64,000 nucleotides of DNA from Tropicimonas marinistellae (GCF_001509585.1 NZ_LNCI01000002.1:124001-188000), one strand, 5' to 3'; counted from the stretch's first letter, positions 1 to 11,218 are shown. A program made the numbers and translations. The notes: a model not told the origin generated them from the letters alone.

Positions 1-200
1 GGCCGCTGATCTACATCTCGTCGGTCGACAAGTTCCCGATTTCACTTGCGCTGAAACTGTCGATCGACACCACCGAAGCGTTCGAATGGAACCGCATCCT
101 GGCGATGTCTGTCTTGGCGATCACGCCGGCGCTCATCGTGTTCTTCATGGCCCAGAAACACTTCATCGAGGGCATCTCTGCAGGGGGAGTCAAAGGCTGA
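1..200 (+). CDS. ABC sugar permease, MalG/TogN-like (C-terminal fragment)
   Basis: Only the last 65 codons lie in the window. The readable frame begins at base 3 and ends at TGA 198-200. It encodes the end of a binding-protein-dependent sugar permease: a hydrophobic segment (ILAMSVLAITPALIVFFMAQ) followed by the short tail KHFIEGISAGGVKG, which is typical of the MalG/CUT1 family C-terminus. The ATG of the downstream ATPase overlaps the stop codon (TGATG), so the two are translationally coupled. Context (ATPase, binding protein and pectin hydrolase downstream) suggests import of oligogalacturonides. The family call is firm; the substrate is inferred. Confidence 0.85.
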   Translation, partial: PLIYISSVDKFPISLALKLSIDTTEAFEWNRILAMSVLAITPALIVFFMAQKHFIEGISAGGVKG

Positions 201-1318
201 TGGCTGGCTTGCAACTCAGAAACGTCGAAAAGACCTACGCCAACGCCTTCAAGGCCGTGCATGGGATCAATCTTGAGATCGAGGACGGCGAGTTCATGGT
301 GCTGGTGGGCCCGTCGGGCTGCGCCAAATCCACCACGTTGCGCATGATTGCCGGGTTGGAGACGATCACCGGCGGCGAGGTGAAGATCGGCGACACCGTG
401 GTCAACGACCTGGCGCCGGGTAAGCGCGGCATCGCCATGGTGTTCCAGAATTACGCGCTCTACCCGCACATGAAGGTGGCCAACAACCTTGGCTTCGGCC
501 TGCGGCTGAAGCGGCGTCCGAAGGAGGAGATCGCGAAGGCGACCGAGGAGGTCTCCCACACGCTTGAGATCGAGGAGCTTCTCGACCGGCTGCCCAAGCA
601 GCTTTCGGGCGGGCAGGCGCAGCGCGTTGCCGTGGGCCGCGCGCTCATCAAGTCGCCGGAGGTGTTCCTCTTCGACGAGCCGCTATCGAACCTCGATGCG
701 AAACTGCGCGCCTCCATGCGGGTGCGGATCACCGACTTGCACAAGCGCCTGAAGGCCGAAGGCCGCCCAGCGACCGTGGTTTATGTGACCCACGACCAGG
801 TGGAAGCGATGACCATGGGGGACCGGATCTGCGTGATGAAGGACGGACACATCATGCAGGTGGCCGATCCGGTGACGCTCTACGAAAAGCCTGCCAACGC
901 CTTTGTCGGCGGCTTCATCGGCATGCCGGAGATGAACCTCGTTGATGCCACGCTGTCGCTTGAAGATGGCGGCAAGATCCGGCTTGGCGACCAGATACTT
1001 GACGTCGAACCGGCGCTGGCCGAAAGGCTGACGCATCCCGGTGGGGCAATCACCCTCGGTATTCGTCCGCAGCACCTCGAACTGGTTCCCACCGGAACGC
1101 CCGGTGCGCTCAAGGGCACGGTGCGGATCGTCGAGTTCATGGGTCACGAAGTGAACCTGCACGCCGATATCGAGGGGCATTCCTTCATCTCGGTCGTGCC
1201 GTCGGAGCAATTCGACCGGAGCTTGAAGAACGGCGATACGGTGGCCTTCCATCCGCTCGCCCGTCACATCCACGTCTTCGATCGCGGCAGCGGGCAAAAT
1301 GCCTCGCTTGGCGCGTGA
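200..1318 (+). CDS. ABC transporter ATPase, UgpC/MsmK type (TogA-like)
   Basis: This 372-residue protein is the cytoplasmic ATPase of a CUT1 carbohydrate importer. Visible motifs are Walker A at residues 37-45 (GPSGCAKST), the signature LSGGQAQR at 135-142, Walker B ending FDE at 158-160 and a C-terminal TOBE-type regulatory region from about 240. The ATG at 200 overlaps the permease stop; an upstream in-frame extension exists but lies inside the permease gene. The last glycine of the Walker A consensus (GxxGxGK) is alanine here (A42); all other catalytic motifs look intact. Gene order permease-ATPase-binding protein matches togMNAB. Substrate specificity is inferred from the adjacent GH28-GH105 gene. 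Confidence 0.93.
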   Translation: MAGLQLRNVEKTYANAFKAVHGINLEIEDGEFMVLVGPSGCAKSTTLRMIAGLETITGGEVKIGDTVVNDLAPGKRGIAMVFQNYALYPHMKVANNLGFGLRLKRRPKEEIAKATEEVSHTLEIEELLDRLPKQLSGGQAQRVAVGRALIKSPEVFLFDEPLSNLDAKLRASMRVRITDLHKRLKAEGRPATVVYVTHDQVEAMTMGDRICVMKDGHIMQVADPVTLYEKPANAFVGGFIGMPEMNLVDATLSLEDGGKIRLGDQILDVEPALAERLTHPGGAITLGIRPQHLELVPTGTPGALKGTVRIVEFMGHEVNLHADIEGHSFISVVPSEQFDRSLKNGDTVAFHPLARHIHVFDRGSGQNASLGA

Positions 1319-1361
1319 AGTTCAACCGCACGAACGTAATTCCATATCAGGGAGGAATCCG

Positions 1362-2630
1362 ATGAAACGTTCAACGACCGCACTTGCCACGGTGCTTGCG
1401 CTTACCGCGCTTTCGGCAAATGCCGCCGATCTGCGCATGTCGTGGTGGGGCGGCGATAGCCGGCACCTGGCCACGCAGGAGGCGCTCAAGGTCTGTGGCG
1501 AGAAGTATGGCCATACGATCGCGCCCGAGTTCACCGGCTGGTCCGGTCACCTCGAAAAGGTGACGACGCAGCTTGCCGGCGGCACCGAGGCCGACATCAT
1601 GCAGATCAACTGGCCCTGGCTGCCGCTCTTCTCCATGGACGGATCGGGCTTTGCCGACCTGAACGATTTCGCCGAGATCATCGACCTCAGCAACTGGACC
1701 GAGGATCAGCTGGCCGCCGCCACGATGAACGGCCACCTGAACGGCCTGCCGCTTTCCACGACCGGCCGGGTCTTCATGTTCAACAAGGCCACCTACGACA
1801 AGGCCGGCGTGCCGGTACCGGCGACCTGGGACGATGTGATCGCCGCGGCGCCAGTGTTCAAGGAGAAGCTGGGCGACGATTATTACCCGCTCACAATGGC
1901 CTATGACGCCAGCGGCGTGAACACGGTGCTGACGGTGTCGCTCGTCGCTGCGCAGAAGACCGGAAAGGACCTGATCGACCCGGAGACCAATACGGTTGCC
2001 TGGACGCCGGAGGAACTGGTCGAGGCCATCGAGTTCTACAAAATGCTCGTCGACAAGGGCGTCGTGCGCGCCTGGAAGGACGCCGCCGCCGCCGGCAACG
2101 TGAAGTTGCATGAAGACCCGAAATGGGCCGACGGGCATCTGGCCGGCTCCTATGAGTGGGATTCCACCTACTTCAAGTATTCCGACCCGATGGGCGAGGA
2201 TCAGGAGTTGGTACCCGTGCCGCTGCTGAAGATCGACGGTGCGGTGACCGAGGCGGTCTACCGCAAGCCCTCCATGGTCTTCTCGATCTCCAAGAACTCG
2301 GAGAACCCGGAAGCCGCGGCACAGATCGTCAACTGCATGCTGACCGAAACCGACGGCATCGACGCCATGGGGTCTGCCCGTGGTCTTCCGGCCTCCAAAG
2401 CCGCGGCGATGCGGCTCCAGGAAACCGGCGTGATCGATCCCGTGCTTGTCGCCGCCAACAAGATCATCATGGACGGCGAAGGCCCCGGCGTGTCGCCTTT
2501 CAACGAGCACCCCGAGGTCCGGTCCGCCTTCAAGGATGCGCTTGAGTTCTACGCCTATGGCGAGATCTCGGCCCAAGAAGCCGCCGAGGAGATCATCGTG
2601 AACGTCAACGAGATCCTCGAGAAGTACTGA
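1362..2630 (+). CDS. ABC sugar solute-binding protein (TogB-like)
   Basis: This is a 422-residue periplasmic binding protein of the extracellular solute-binding family 1. The start at 1362 is preceded by a strong Shine-Dalgarno (GGAGG at 1351) and gives a clear signal peptide, with cleavage likely after ANA at residue 22. Features such as the early WWGG motif and YEWDSTYFKYSDP are consistent with an oligosaccharide binder. It follows the ATPase by 43 nt in the same operon, the position held by togB in oligogalacturonide systems. The presumed ligand is a pectin-derived oligouronide, inferred from the downstream hydrolase and not from binding-site residues. Confidence 0.9.
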   Translation: MKRSTTALATVLALTALSANAADLRMSWWGGDSRHLATQEALKVCGEKYGHTIAPEFTGWSGHLEKVTTQLAGGTEADIMQINWPWLPLFSMDGSGFADLNDFAEIIDLSNWTEDQLAAATMNGHLNGLPLSTTGRVFMFNKATYDKAGVPVPATWDDVIAAAPVFKEKLGDDYYPLTMAYDASGVNTVLTVSLVAAQKTGKDLIDPETNTVAWTPEELVEAIEFYKMLVDKGVVRAWKDAAAAGNVKLHEDPKWADGHLAGSYEWDSTYFKYSDPMGEDQELVPVPLLKIDGAVTEAVYRKPSMVFSISKNSENPEAAAQIVNCMLTETDGIDAMGSARGLPASKAAAMRLQETGVIDPVLVAANKIIMDGEGPGVSPFNEHPEVRSAFKDALEFYAYGEISAQEAAEEIIVNVNEILEKY

Positions 2631-2714
2631 GCGATTTACGTTCCTCCTTATCGCTCATGACAAGATGTGCGGCGGTGGCGCCGCCGCACATTCACCGAAA
2701 GCCGCGATGGTTCC

Positions 2715-5333
2715 ATGTCCGAAGCTCCTGACCTCCGCGTGAGCTGCCTCACGCCCCGAACCGCTGTTGTCCTGTGCTCTGCGCCCGGCCTGCGCTACCG
2801 GCTGCCCGCGCCGATCTCCTGGACGCTGACCGACGACAATGGAGCCGTCGATGGAAGCGCGGAATGCGCGGCCATCTTCCTCGACCGCCTGAAACCCGGC
2901 ACCGACTACGCCTTCTGCGCGGGGAGGAAAGAGATCCGGTTTCGCACGCCCGAGTGCGCCGGTCATGTTCATGCAGCAGAATACGGCCTCGACGCGGGTA
3001 GCGCGAACAATGCACCGGCCTTTTCGGCCGCCTTGGCTGCCGTCCCCGAGGGAGGCACGCTCATCGTTCCACCGGGAACATGGCGTACCGGACCGATCTT
3101 TTTGCGCCCCCATATGACGCTGCATCTGGAAACCGGCGCGCGTCTTCTTGGCGTGGCGGATCGCACGGCATACCCGATCCTGCCTGAGCGCGACGAGGCC
3201 GGTCGGATGCTCGGTACATGGGAAGGTTTGCCCGCAGCAAGTTTCGCGTCGCTTCTTACCGCAATCGGATGCGACAACCTCGCGATTACCGGTGCAGGTA
3301 CCGTGGACGGTGGCGCCGACAGTGCCGATTGGTGGGATTGGCCGAAGGAGACGCGGGACGGTGCCCGGCGGCCGCGCACGATCTTTGCCACCGGCTGCAC
3401 CGGCCTGACCCTGTCCGGTATCACCGTCTGCAATTCCCCCAGCTGGACGATTCATCCGGTCGCTTGCAGGGATCTGCGGATCGCCGGCGTGACCGTGACG
3501 AACCCGCCCGACAGCCCTAACACCGATGGTCTCGACCCTGAAATGTGCCGGGATGTACGGATCGAGGGCGTGCGCTTCACGGTGGGCGACGATTGCATTG
3601 CCATCAAGGCGGGCAAGCGTGCAGATGACGGGCGCGCCGACCATCTTCTGCCGACGGAACGTGTCTTGATCCGAAACTGCCGCATGGAACGCGGGCACGG
3701 GGCAGTGGTGATCGGCTCGGAGATGTCGGGGTCAGTCAGGGAGGTTCGCATCGAGGATTGCGAATTCGACGAGACGGACCGCGGATTGCGCATCAAGTCA
3801 CGCCGTGGGAGAGGCGGGCAGGTGGCCGCTATCTCGATCCACGATTGCGAGATGGATCGGGTCGACACCGCCTTCGTGGCCAACGCGCATTACTATTGTG
3901 ACCATGACGGGCATTCGGCGGAGGTTCAGAGCCGCGAACCGGCAGAGGTGACCGAACGCACGCCGTCAATTTCCGGGATAGACATCGCCCGCGTGAAGGT
4001 CACCAACACCCGTCTTGCCGTTGGCGCGTTTCTCGGTCTTCCCGAGGCGCCGATTGCAGGCGTTTCGATGTCGGAGGTGGATTTCAGCTTTGATCCCGGC
4101 GCGGCAGCGGCGATTCCGCTGATGGCCGACGATGTGCCTGCAATGCGGCACGCCGACCTTTGGTCGCAAAACGCGGAGGTGTCTTGGACCGGGCGAGTCA
4201 ACGGGTCCTCCGTTTCCGTCGACACCCTCTCGTCAACGAAAAAGGTACTGGCCTACTTCGACGCCTTCGCCGCCCGGCACCAGCCCTACAAGAATGGCAA
4301 CTGGTGCTACGAGGACGGTCTGGTCTACCTGGGGCTCATCGCGCTCCACCGCGCCACCGGCGACCGGCGATGGTTTCGTCACCTGCGCCGCTTGGTTGAT
4401 GCGAGGATCGGACCGGACGGGGCCATCGATGGATACGACATCTCCGAATACAACATCGACAATGTTCTGGCGGGCCGGTGCCTGTTCCATCTGATCGACG
4501 AGGTGGGCGACAGCCGATATAGCCGTGCGGCCGATCTTCTGGCGACCCAACTCAGAAACCACCCGCGCACGAACGACGGCAACTACTGGCACAAATTGCG
4601 GTATCCTTGGCAGGTGTGGCTCGACGGTCTCTACATGGGGTTGCCATTCCAGGCCGAATACGCGCTGCGCGCGGGTGACGATCCATTGCTTGCCGACGCG
4701 CTGGCGCAGATGCTTCGTGCGCTGGCTCTGCTCTACAAACCCGAAACCGGGTTGCATGCCCACGCCTATGACGAGAAACGCATGCAACCTTGGGCCAGAC
4801 CGGACACCGGGCACAATCTTGACCACTGGGCTCGTGCAAACGGCTGGCTGGCCATGGCACTCGTGGATCTGTGTAACGTGCTGGGAGCCAAGCGCGCGCA
4901 CAAGGAAGGCATCGCGCAGGCGACCGACGCGCTGCTGACACGGATCGTGTCCATGCAGACAAAGGGTGGATTGTGGCTGCAGGTTCCGGACCGGCCGAAA
5001 CTGGACGGCAACTACGAGGAAATGTCAGCATCCGCGATGTTTGCCTATGCCCTGCTGCGTGCAGAACGGCTGGGTGTTGGGTGCTATTCGGGCGCTGGCC
5101 TGAACGGCTATCGGGCGTTGGAGCAGCGGATCGCCGACACAGCCGATGTGGATGCCGGGACGGGCTTCGGCCCCATGTGCCACGTCGCCGGGCTGGGTCC
5201 GTTCGAAGGCCGGTTCCGCGATGGATCGGCGGCCTACTACGTGTCCGAGACGATCTGCGAGGACGACCCCAAGGGCGTTGGTCCGATGATGATGGCGACG
5301 GCCGAGGCCCTGATGGCGCGTTCTGGGAACTGA
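2715..5333 (+). CDS. GH28 polygalacturonase - GH105 unsaturated galacturonyl hydrolase fusion
   Basis: This 872-residue protein carries two glycoside hydrolase domains. The N-terminal half is a GH28 right-handed beta-helix with all four family motifs: NTDG at 269-272, GDD at 291-293, GHG at 327-329 and RIK at 359-361. From about residue 505 to the end it is a GH105 (YteR/RhiN-like) alpha/alpha-barrel with WLDGLYMG (candidate catalytic Asp637) and DHWARANGW at 703-711. GH28 would hydrolyse galacturonan; GH105 removes the unsaturated uronate that lyases leave at the non-reducing end. No signal peptide is visible from ATG 2715, so it probably acts in the cytoplasm on imported oligomers. Residues before 2715 (from 2667) are Arg-rich and unlikely to be coding. 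Such enzymes are normally separate proteins. Confidence 0.92.
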   Translation: MSEAPDLRVSCLTPRTAVVLCSAPGLRYRLPAPISWTLTDDNGAVDGSAECAAIFLDRLKPGTDYAFCAGRKEIRFRTPECAGHVHAAEYGLDAGSANNAPAFSAALAAVPEGGTLIVPPGTWRTGPIFLRPHMTLHLETGARLLGVADRTAYPILPERDEAGRMLGTWEGLPAASFASLLTAIGCDNLAITGAGTVDGGADSADWWDWPKETRDGARRPRTIFATGCTGLTLSGITVCNSPSWTIHPVACRDLRIAGVTVTNPPDSPNTDGLDPEMCRDVRIEGVRFTVGDDCIAIKAGKRADDGRADHLLPTERVLIRNCRMERGHGAVVIGSEMSGSVREVRIEDCEFDETDRGLRIKSRRGRGGQVAAISIHDCEMDRVDTAFVANAHYYCDHDGHSAEVQSREPAEVTERTPSISGIDIARVKVTNTRLAVGAFLGLPEAPIAGVSMSEVDFSFDPGAAAAIPLMADDVPAMRHADLWSQNAEVSWTGRVNGSSVSVDTLSSTKKVLAYFDAFAARHQPYKNGNWCYEDGLVYLGLIALHRATGDRRWFRHLRRLVDARIGPDGAIDGYDISEYNIDNVLAGRCLFHLIDEVGDSRYSRAADLLATQLRNHPRTNDGNYWHKLRYPWQVWLDGLYMGLPFQAEYALRAGDDPLLADALAQMLRALALLYKPETGLHAHAYDEKRMQPWARPDTGHNLDHWARANGWLAMALVDLCNVLGAKRAHKEGIAQATDALLTRIVSMQTKGGLWLQVPDRPKLDGNYEEMSASAMFAYALLRAERLGVGCYSGAGLNGYRALEQRIADTADVDAGTGFGPMCHVAGLGPFEGRFRDGSAAYYVSETICEDDPKGVGPMMMATAEALMARSGN

Positions 5334-5355
5334 TTAAAGGCCGGGACCGGCCAAT

Positions 5356-6384
5356 TCACCGCATCCAGAGTTTTGCAGCCTTGATCCGGTTGCGGATCTT
5401 CTGTTCCGGGCTCGGGAGATCTGCGCGGTCGAACATCTCTCGAACCTTTCTGCCGCGCCCCTGGTAGACCATGCGCTTGAACGGCTCGTGCTCCTTCAGC
5501 ACCTTCTTGATCCAGTTTGGCGCGGCGACCTCTTCGAGGACCTCCACCACCCGGTCGCATTCGCGCGCGTAGAGCAGCGGCAGGACGCGCCAGTGGCAGG
5601 TCACGCCCCCGTCCATTCCGTCTAGCTCCGGACCCGGTCGGCCACCGCCGAAGGAATGGATGACCAGCGGTAGAACTATCTGATCGAGCCAAGGGTCGAG
5701 CGATTGGCACACCAGTTCCTCTGGCGGGTCGTTCCGCACGGACAGCGCGTAGTCGAGGAACCGTTCACCGAACGCCTTGGGGTCGCGGTAGAAGAACCAG
5801 CCGGCGTTGAAGTAGAGGTACCGTCGCCAGAACTCATCGGGCTGCGAAAGATCCAGCGAACTGGCGAAATCGAGGCCGAAGCGACGGTAAAGGGCCCCCC
5901 AGATCGCATTGTAGCCGGGTCCGTAGAGCTCGATCTCGGGCCACGTCGCCTCCCGGCGCATCGAAGCGGCGGGACGGTCGAAGTTGAACGGCACATCCGA
6001 GAGTGCGCCGGTAATCAGCGTGTCACTGTCCAGAAACAGGAATGGCTCGCCTTCCGGAAGAGCCGTCAATGCCTCAATCTTGTTTCCCTGAGGGTAGGCC
6101 GCGCCGAAATGGTTGGCCTCGAATGGCACAACCTCCGCGCCGAGCCGTGCAAGAGCGGCGCGCGTTGCCTCGCCGCGAATACGCGGGTCTCCGGGCCACG
6201 CGCCGCCGGGCTGCGGTTCCAGAAGGATGAGCCTGCCTTGAAAGGCTGGATCGCAGGCACGCAGCGATGCCGCGAGCAGCAATGCTTCGTATTGTAACCG
6301 TCCACCCTGCGCGATTGCCGCAAGGTTGAAACTCGATCCGCTTTTCTGGGTCACGTTGCCAATGCCTGCTTGTCGGCCCGCCAT
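5356..6384 (-). CDS. glycosyltransferase-like protein (GT8-like fold)
   Basis: This 342-residue protein reads from ATG 6384 to TGA 5356 and converges on the pectin gene, only 22 nt from its stop. An N-terminal nucleotide-binding region (residues about 15-110) leads to FLFLDSDTLI, a DxD-type motif expected to bind the metal and nucleotide sugar. Later segments (YNAIWGALYRRFG, YFNAGWFFYRDP, WLDQIVLPL) resemble GT8-like transferases. A longer open frame upstream (to 6744) is not supported by composition. No signal peptide or membrane segment is seen. Acceptor and sugar are unknown; the neighbouring GH16 glycanase makes polysaccharide work plausible. Confidence 0.65.
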   Translation of the reverse strand: MAGRQAGIGNVTQKSGSSFNLAAIAQGGRLQYEALLLAASLRACDPAFQGRLILLEPQPGGAWPGDPRIRGEATRAALARLGAEVVPFEANHFGAAYPQGNKIEALTALPEGEPFLFLDSDTLITGALSDVPFNFDRPAASMRREATWPEIELYGPGYNAIWGALYRRFGLDFASSLDLSQPDEFWRRYLYFNAGWFFYRDPKAFGERFLDYALSVRNDPPEELVCQSLDPWLDQIVLPLVIHSFGGGRPGPELDGMDGGVTCHWRVLPLLYARECDRVVEVLEEVAAPNWIKKVLKEHEPFKRMVYQGRGRKVREMFDRADLPSPEQKIRNRIKAAKLWMR

Positions 6385-7157
6385 TTGATGCGGGCGTGAG
6401 CATAGGCTGCGAATCCGGTCAAAAAAAGGACCCCGCCGGACGAATCGACCGACCTGTCGCGGCTTTGCCGACAGGTGATTTCTGCTGCTGGACGGCAATT
6501 GCCGAGCGAAAGTTTCGATTCGTCGAGCGATGCCTGATCGCAACGAGGGAAGGCAAGTCACGCATGTCCGATTGTCGCAGCTTTCACCGGCTGAAATCCG
6601 CCGAGCGCCTGCCAGCGTCTCGATTCGCTGCGCAATCGATCGAAATGTGTATCGGAGCGTGTCCCCTTTCCGCGTCTGGCGAGGGACATGGCAGGCCCTT
6701 CGGGCCGTATTGTTCGACAAAACCACACTGAAACAACGCCGCATGCATCAATCCGGCGAAACAGACCAGATTGTCGCCAAGCTTCTGATCTGGCGTCGCA
6801 ATCTCGGGCGCCCGGTCTGAAATCCCTGGTTGTGCTTCCCCATGGACTGCCGTGGCGGGCGCCGTCCGATCGGCCCTGGGGCGAGTCGTGGCGTGCGTCT
6901 TAACCCGGTCGACACGTTTTTCTGGACTCCTTGTGATCGCGCACGCGGCCAGCTCGGAACGGGTTCTACGGCCTGTGGGGCGGTCTCCTTTCTGCCCGAA
7001 GCTCGGCACATTAACGCCGATTTTCGGTCGGCAAGCTGAATCGAATTCAAATGAAATGCTCCCTCGCTAGGTTCGCGTGAATGACCAAAACGGGGGGCAC
7101 GCGGTCCCGCCGATGTGGGGACCATCGGCAAGTGGACAAGCAAACTGGGATGTACGA
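6385..7157 (+). other. intergenic region between divergent genes
   Basis: About 770 bp separates the divergent glycosyltransferase and GH16 genes. All open frames here are short and overlap each other on both strands, with no recognisable domain. The last part (about 7000-7075) is AT-richer and probably holds the GH16 promoter. No structured RNA or repeat was recognised. Confidence 0.4.
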
Positions 7158-8984
7158 ATGAGCTTTACGGACAACTTCGATACCATCGACCAGGACTTCT
7201 GGTATCTCGCCGATTTCTCGATTGCCAACTCGTGGCAATGGACGGCATGGGAAGCCGACTACATCAAGCAACTTGACGGCGAGATTGCGTTGGAATTCGA
7301 CGCGACCACCGCCAAGGACAAGAAACACACCAAGGATTACACGGGCTCCGAGATCCAATCGAAGGACTACTACGGATACGGGTATTACGAGGTCGACATG
7401 ATCGCTTCGGGAGAATCCGGGGTGGTTTCGTCGTTCTTCCTGTTCACGAACGACTTCTGGGGGGCCGACACACATAACGAGATCGACTTCGAGTTCCTCG
7501 GCGGTGACACCACGGTCGTCAACATCAACTACTACTACGGCGACAAGAGCATGGGCTCTCTGAACGGCAGCGTTCAGATCGATCTCGGTTACGATGCCGC
7601 CGAAGAGATGCACACCTACGGCTTCGATTGGCAGGAAGACTCGATCACCTGGTACATCGATGGCGAGGTCGTCTACGAGGTAACGTCTGCCGACACCGGT
7701 ATTCCGATCCCTGATGAAGAAATGAAAATCATCATGGACGTCTGGTCGGGCACCTTCGACAATTGGCATGGCGAACTCAGCGACTACCTGGAAAACGGCG
7801 GCAAGACGGCGGCCTATTACTCTCGCGTGAGCTACGATGAAGATGGTGCGCCCTACGGGTCGGACGGCGGCAGCACGTCGGGTGAAGACGAACGCGACGA
7901 CACCACGACAGGCGCGGAATCCGGCGACGGTTCGCGGGATGACGTGAGCATCGAGGACGGTGCGCTTCCGGGCTTCGGCACTGTGGGCACCAATGCGAAC
8001 GAAACGCTGTACGGTGGCGGATCGGCCGACAGCATTGACGGTGGGCGCGGCAACGACATGATCATCTCGCGGGGCGGTAGCGATATCGTGACCGGCGGGG
8101 CTGGAAACGACGAAGTCCGCGCAGGGGCTGGCAACGATACGCTGGTCTACGTCATCGGCCGCAACTACGGATCGTCCGATCACTACAAGGGCTATTCGGG
8201 CGTCGACACGCTGCAGATCTATGGCACAAAGGAAGAGCTGGCCGATAGCGGGCTCGTTGCCGATATCGAGAAGCTCAAGGCCTTCATCGCGTCGAACTAC
8301 GATGCCGGATCGCACAGTGGTAAGGACTTCACCTTCAGCAGCATCGGCTTGACGGTGCGGGCCATCGAAGCGGTGGAACTCGTTGTGATCGACGACGATG
8401 GAGCGGGCTCCGGCACCTCGGGAGAAGACATCGATGTCGTGCCCGACGTCGACGACGACAGCACCACGACCGACGAAACAGACGGCGATGACGAAAGCGG
8501 CGGCGAAACCGGCGGTGGAACGGAAGTTGACAGCGGGTCATATCCCGACGCCGACAAAAACGGTGGTTCCGGGGACGAAGACATCTATGGCAGCGGGAGC
8601 GCTGACAGCATCAACGGGCAGGGCGGCGACGATTACATTGTGAGCCGCGGTAGCTCTGATGTGATTGATGGTGGCGCTGGCAGCGACCACCTTCGGGCCG
8701 GTGCCGGCAACGACATCCTGGCCTATCTGATCGGCGACAACGGTGGCGAAGAAGACCGCTACGAGGGCATGGCCGGGTTCGACACGCTGAAGGTGTACGG
8801 TACCAAAGCGCAACTTGCGGATGCAGATCTCCAATCCGACATTGCTGCACTCGAGACTTTCATGGCGGACAACTACGACACCTCCCGCCATGGCGGTCCG
8901 GAATTCGAACTGGAAAGCCTTGGCCTAACAGTGCGTGGGATCGAAGCAGTTGAACTGATCGCGATAGACGACACGGTTCTCTGA
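7158..8984 (+). CDS. secreted GH16 endoglycanase with RTX repeats (ExsH/ExoK-like)
   Basis: This 608-residue protein has a GH16 beta-jelly-roll domain at about residues 1-230 with the active-site motif EIDFEF at 108-113 (E108 nucleophile, E112 acid/base by family precedent). An acidic Ser/Asp-rich linker follows, then two RTX blocks (about 275-320 and 470-520) of GGxGxDxxx nonapeptides, each followed by a similar ~80-residue module. There is no signal peptide, which fits type I secretion through the RTX C-terminus. A GTG at 7077 would add 27 codons, but those codons have low GC at third positions, so ATG 7158 is preferred. ExsH/ExoK relatives trim succinoglycan-type exopolysaccharide; the EPS locus at 32-45 kb is an obvious possible substrate source. 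Confidence 0.88.
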   Translation: MSFTDNFDTIDQDFWYLADFSIANSWQWTAWEADYIKQLDGEIALEFDATTAKDKKHTKDYTGSEIQSKDYYGYGYYEVDMIASGESGVVSSFFLFTNDFWGADTHNEIDFEFLGGDTTVVNINYYYGDKSMGSLNGSVQIDLGYDAAEEMHTYGFDWQEDSITWYIDGEVVYEVTSADTGIPIPDEEMKIIMDVWSGTFDNWHGELSDYLENGGKTAAYYSRVSYDEDGAPYGSDGGSTSGEDERDDTTTGAESGDGSRDDVSIEDGALPGFGTVGTNANETLYGGGSADSIDGGRGNDMIISRGGSDIVTGGAGNDEVRAGAGNDTLVYVIGRNYGSSDHYKGYSGVDTLQIYGTKEELADSGLVADIEKLKAFIASNYDAGSHSGKDFTFSSIGLTVRAIEAVELVVIDDDGAGSGTSGEDIDVVPDVDDDSTTTDETDGDDESGGETGGGTEVDSGSYPDADKNGGSGDEDIYGSGSADSINGQGGDDYIVSRGSSDVIDGGAGSDHLRAGAGNDILAYLIGDNGGEEDRYEGMAGFDTLKVYGTKAQLADADLQSDIAALETFMADNYDTSRHGGPEFELESLGLTVRGIEAVELIAIDDTVL

Positions 8985-8997
8985 TCTGAACACGGCC

Positions 8998-9040
8998 AAG
9001 CAATCGGGGCATCGCTTTGCGCGGTGCCCCGATTGCTTTT
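8998..9040 (+). terminator. rho-independent terminator of the GH16 gene
   Basis: A near-perfect 13-bp stem (AGCAATCGGGGCA / TGCCCCGATTGCT) with a 13-nt loop is followed by TTTT. It starts 14 nt after the GH16 stop codon. Confidence 0.9.
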
Positions 9041-9246
9041 GCGGCGCTGTTCGAGGCTCGCTGCCCGAAACGCAGATGCGGCGGGTCTTGTGGACGAACC
9101 GCGCCGACAATCGCGCGCGCCGCCGCCACGGAGTGCACCGCGGCGGACACGGAACTGTCTCGGGAAGCAGGGCGCCGTCGATCTGCGTGGATCGGTCTCG
9201 ACCCCAGCAAAACCGGAACGGACATGTGACTTGCTCAAGCGATCTG

Positions 9247-9492
9247 CTACACGCGGGATGCACGCCTGCTTCGGCCTCGCGTGCTGTCCGGCGTCTGAGA
9301 AATCAGCGCGTACGAGGCAAACGTCGTTGGCTCGGAATAGACCACGCCGCTCTTTTCGTTGATCAATTCACTCTTGTTGGCGTTCGCCGCGAGGAACTCG
9401 GCGATCTGGTTTTTGTAGCTGACGGATGGTTGGCCGGGCACCAGGCTCTGTTTCAGGAGCCTCTCGAAGAGATGTCCCGACGAGGCTTCCAC
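9247..9492 (-). CDS. small hypothetical protein, 81 aa (uncertain)
   Basis: A GTG-started 81-codon frame lies alone between the GH16 terminator and the end of pgm. GGAG sits 8 nt upstream of the GTG. The central part (YKNQIAEFLAANANKSELIN) looks protein-like, but the tail is Arg/Ser-rich and there is no recognisable domain. It might be an incidental frame or the remnant of a larger gene. Confidence 0.25.
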   Translation of the reverse strand: MEASSGHLFERLLKQSLVPGQPSVSYKNQIAEFLAANANKSELINEKSGVVYSEPTTFASYALISQTPDSTRGRSRRASRV

Positions 9493-9583
9493 AATGCTTG
9501 CTCCGGCCCAGTGGATGCGACCAGCATCCCCAATGAAGCGGGTAGGTGCTGGTTGTCACGGTTTGTGACAAGGCGGCGCGTCG

Positions 9584-11218
<1,635 letters not shown>

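Noticed and set aside
9553-9571. Dyad TTGTCAC-N5-GTGACAA beyond the pgm stop codon
   Set aside because: A 7-bp stem with no T-run and no promoter context; too little to call a terminator or operator.
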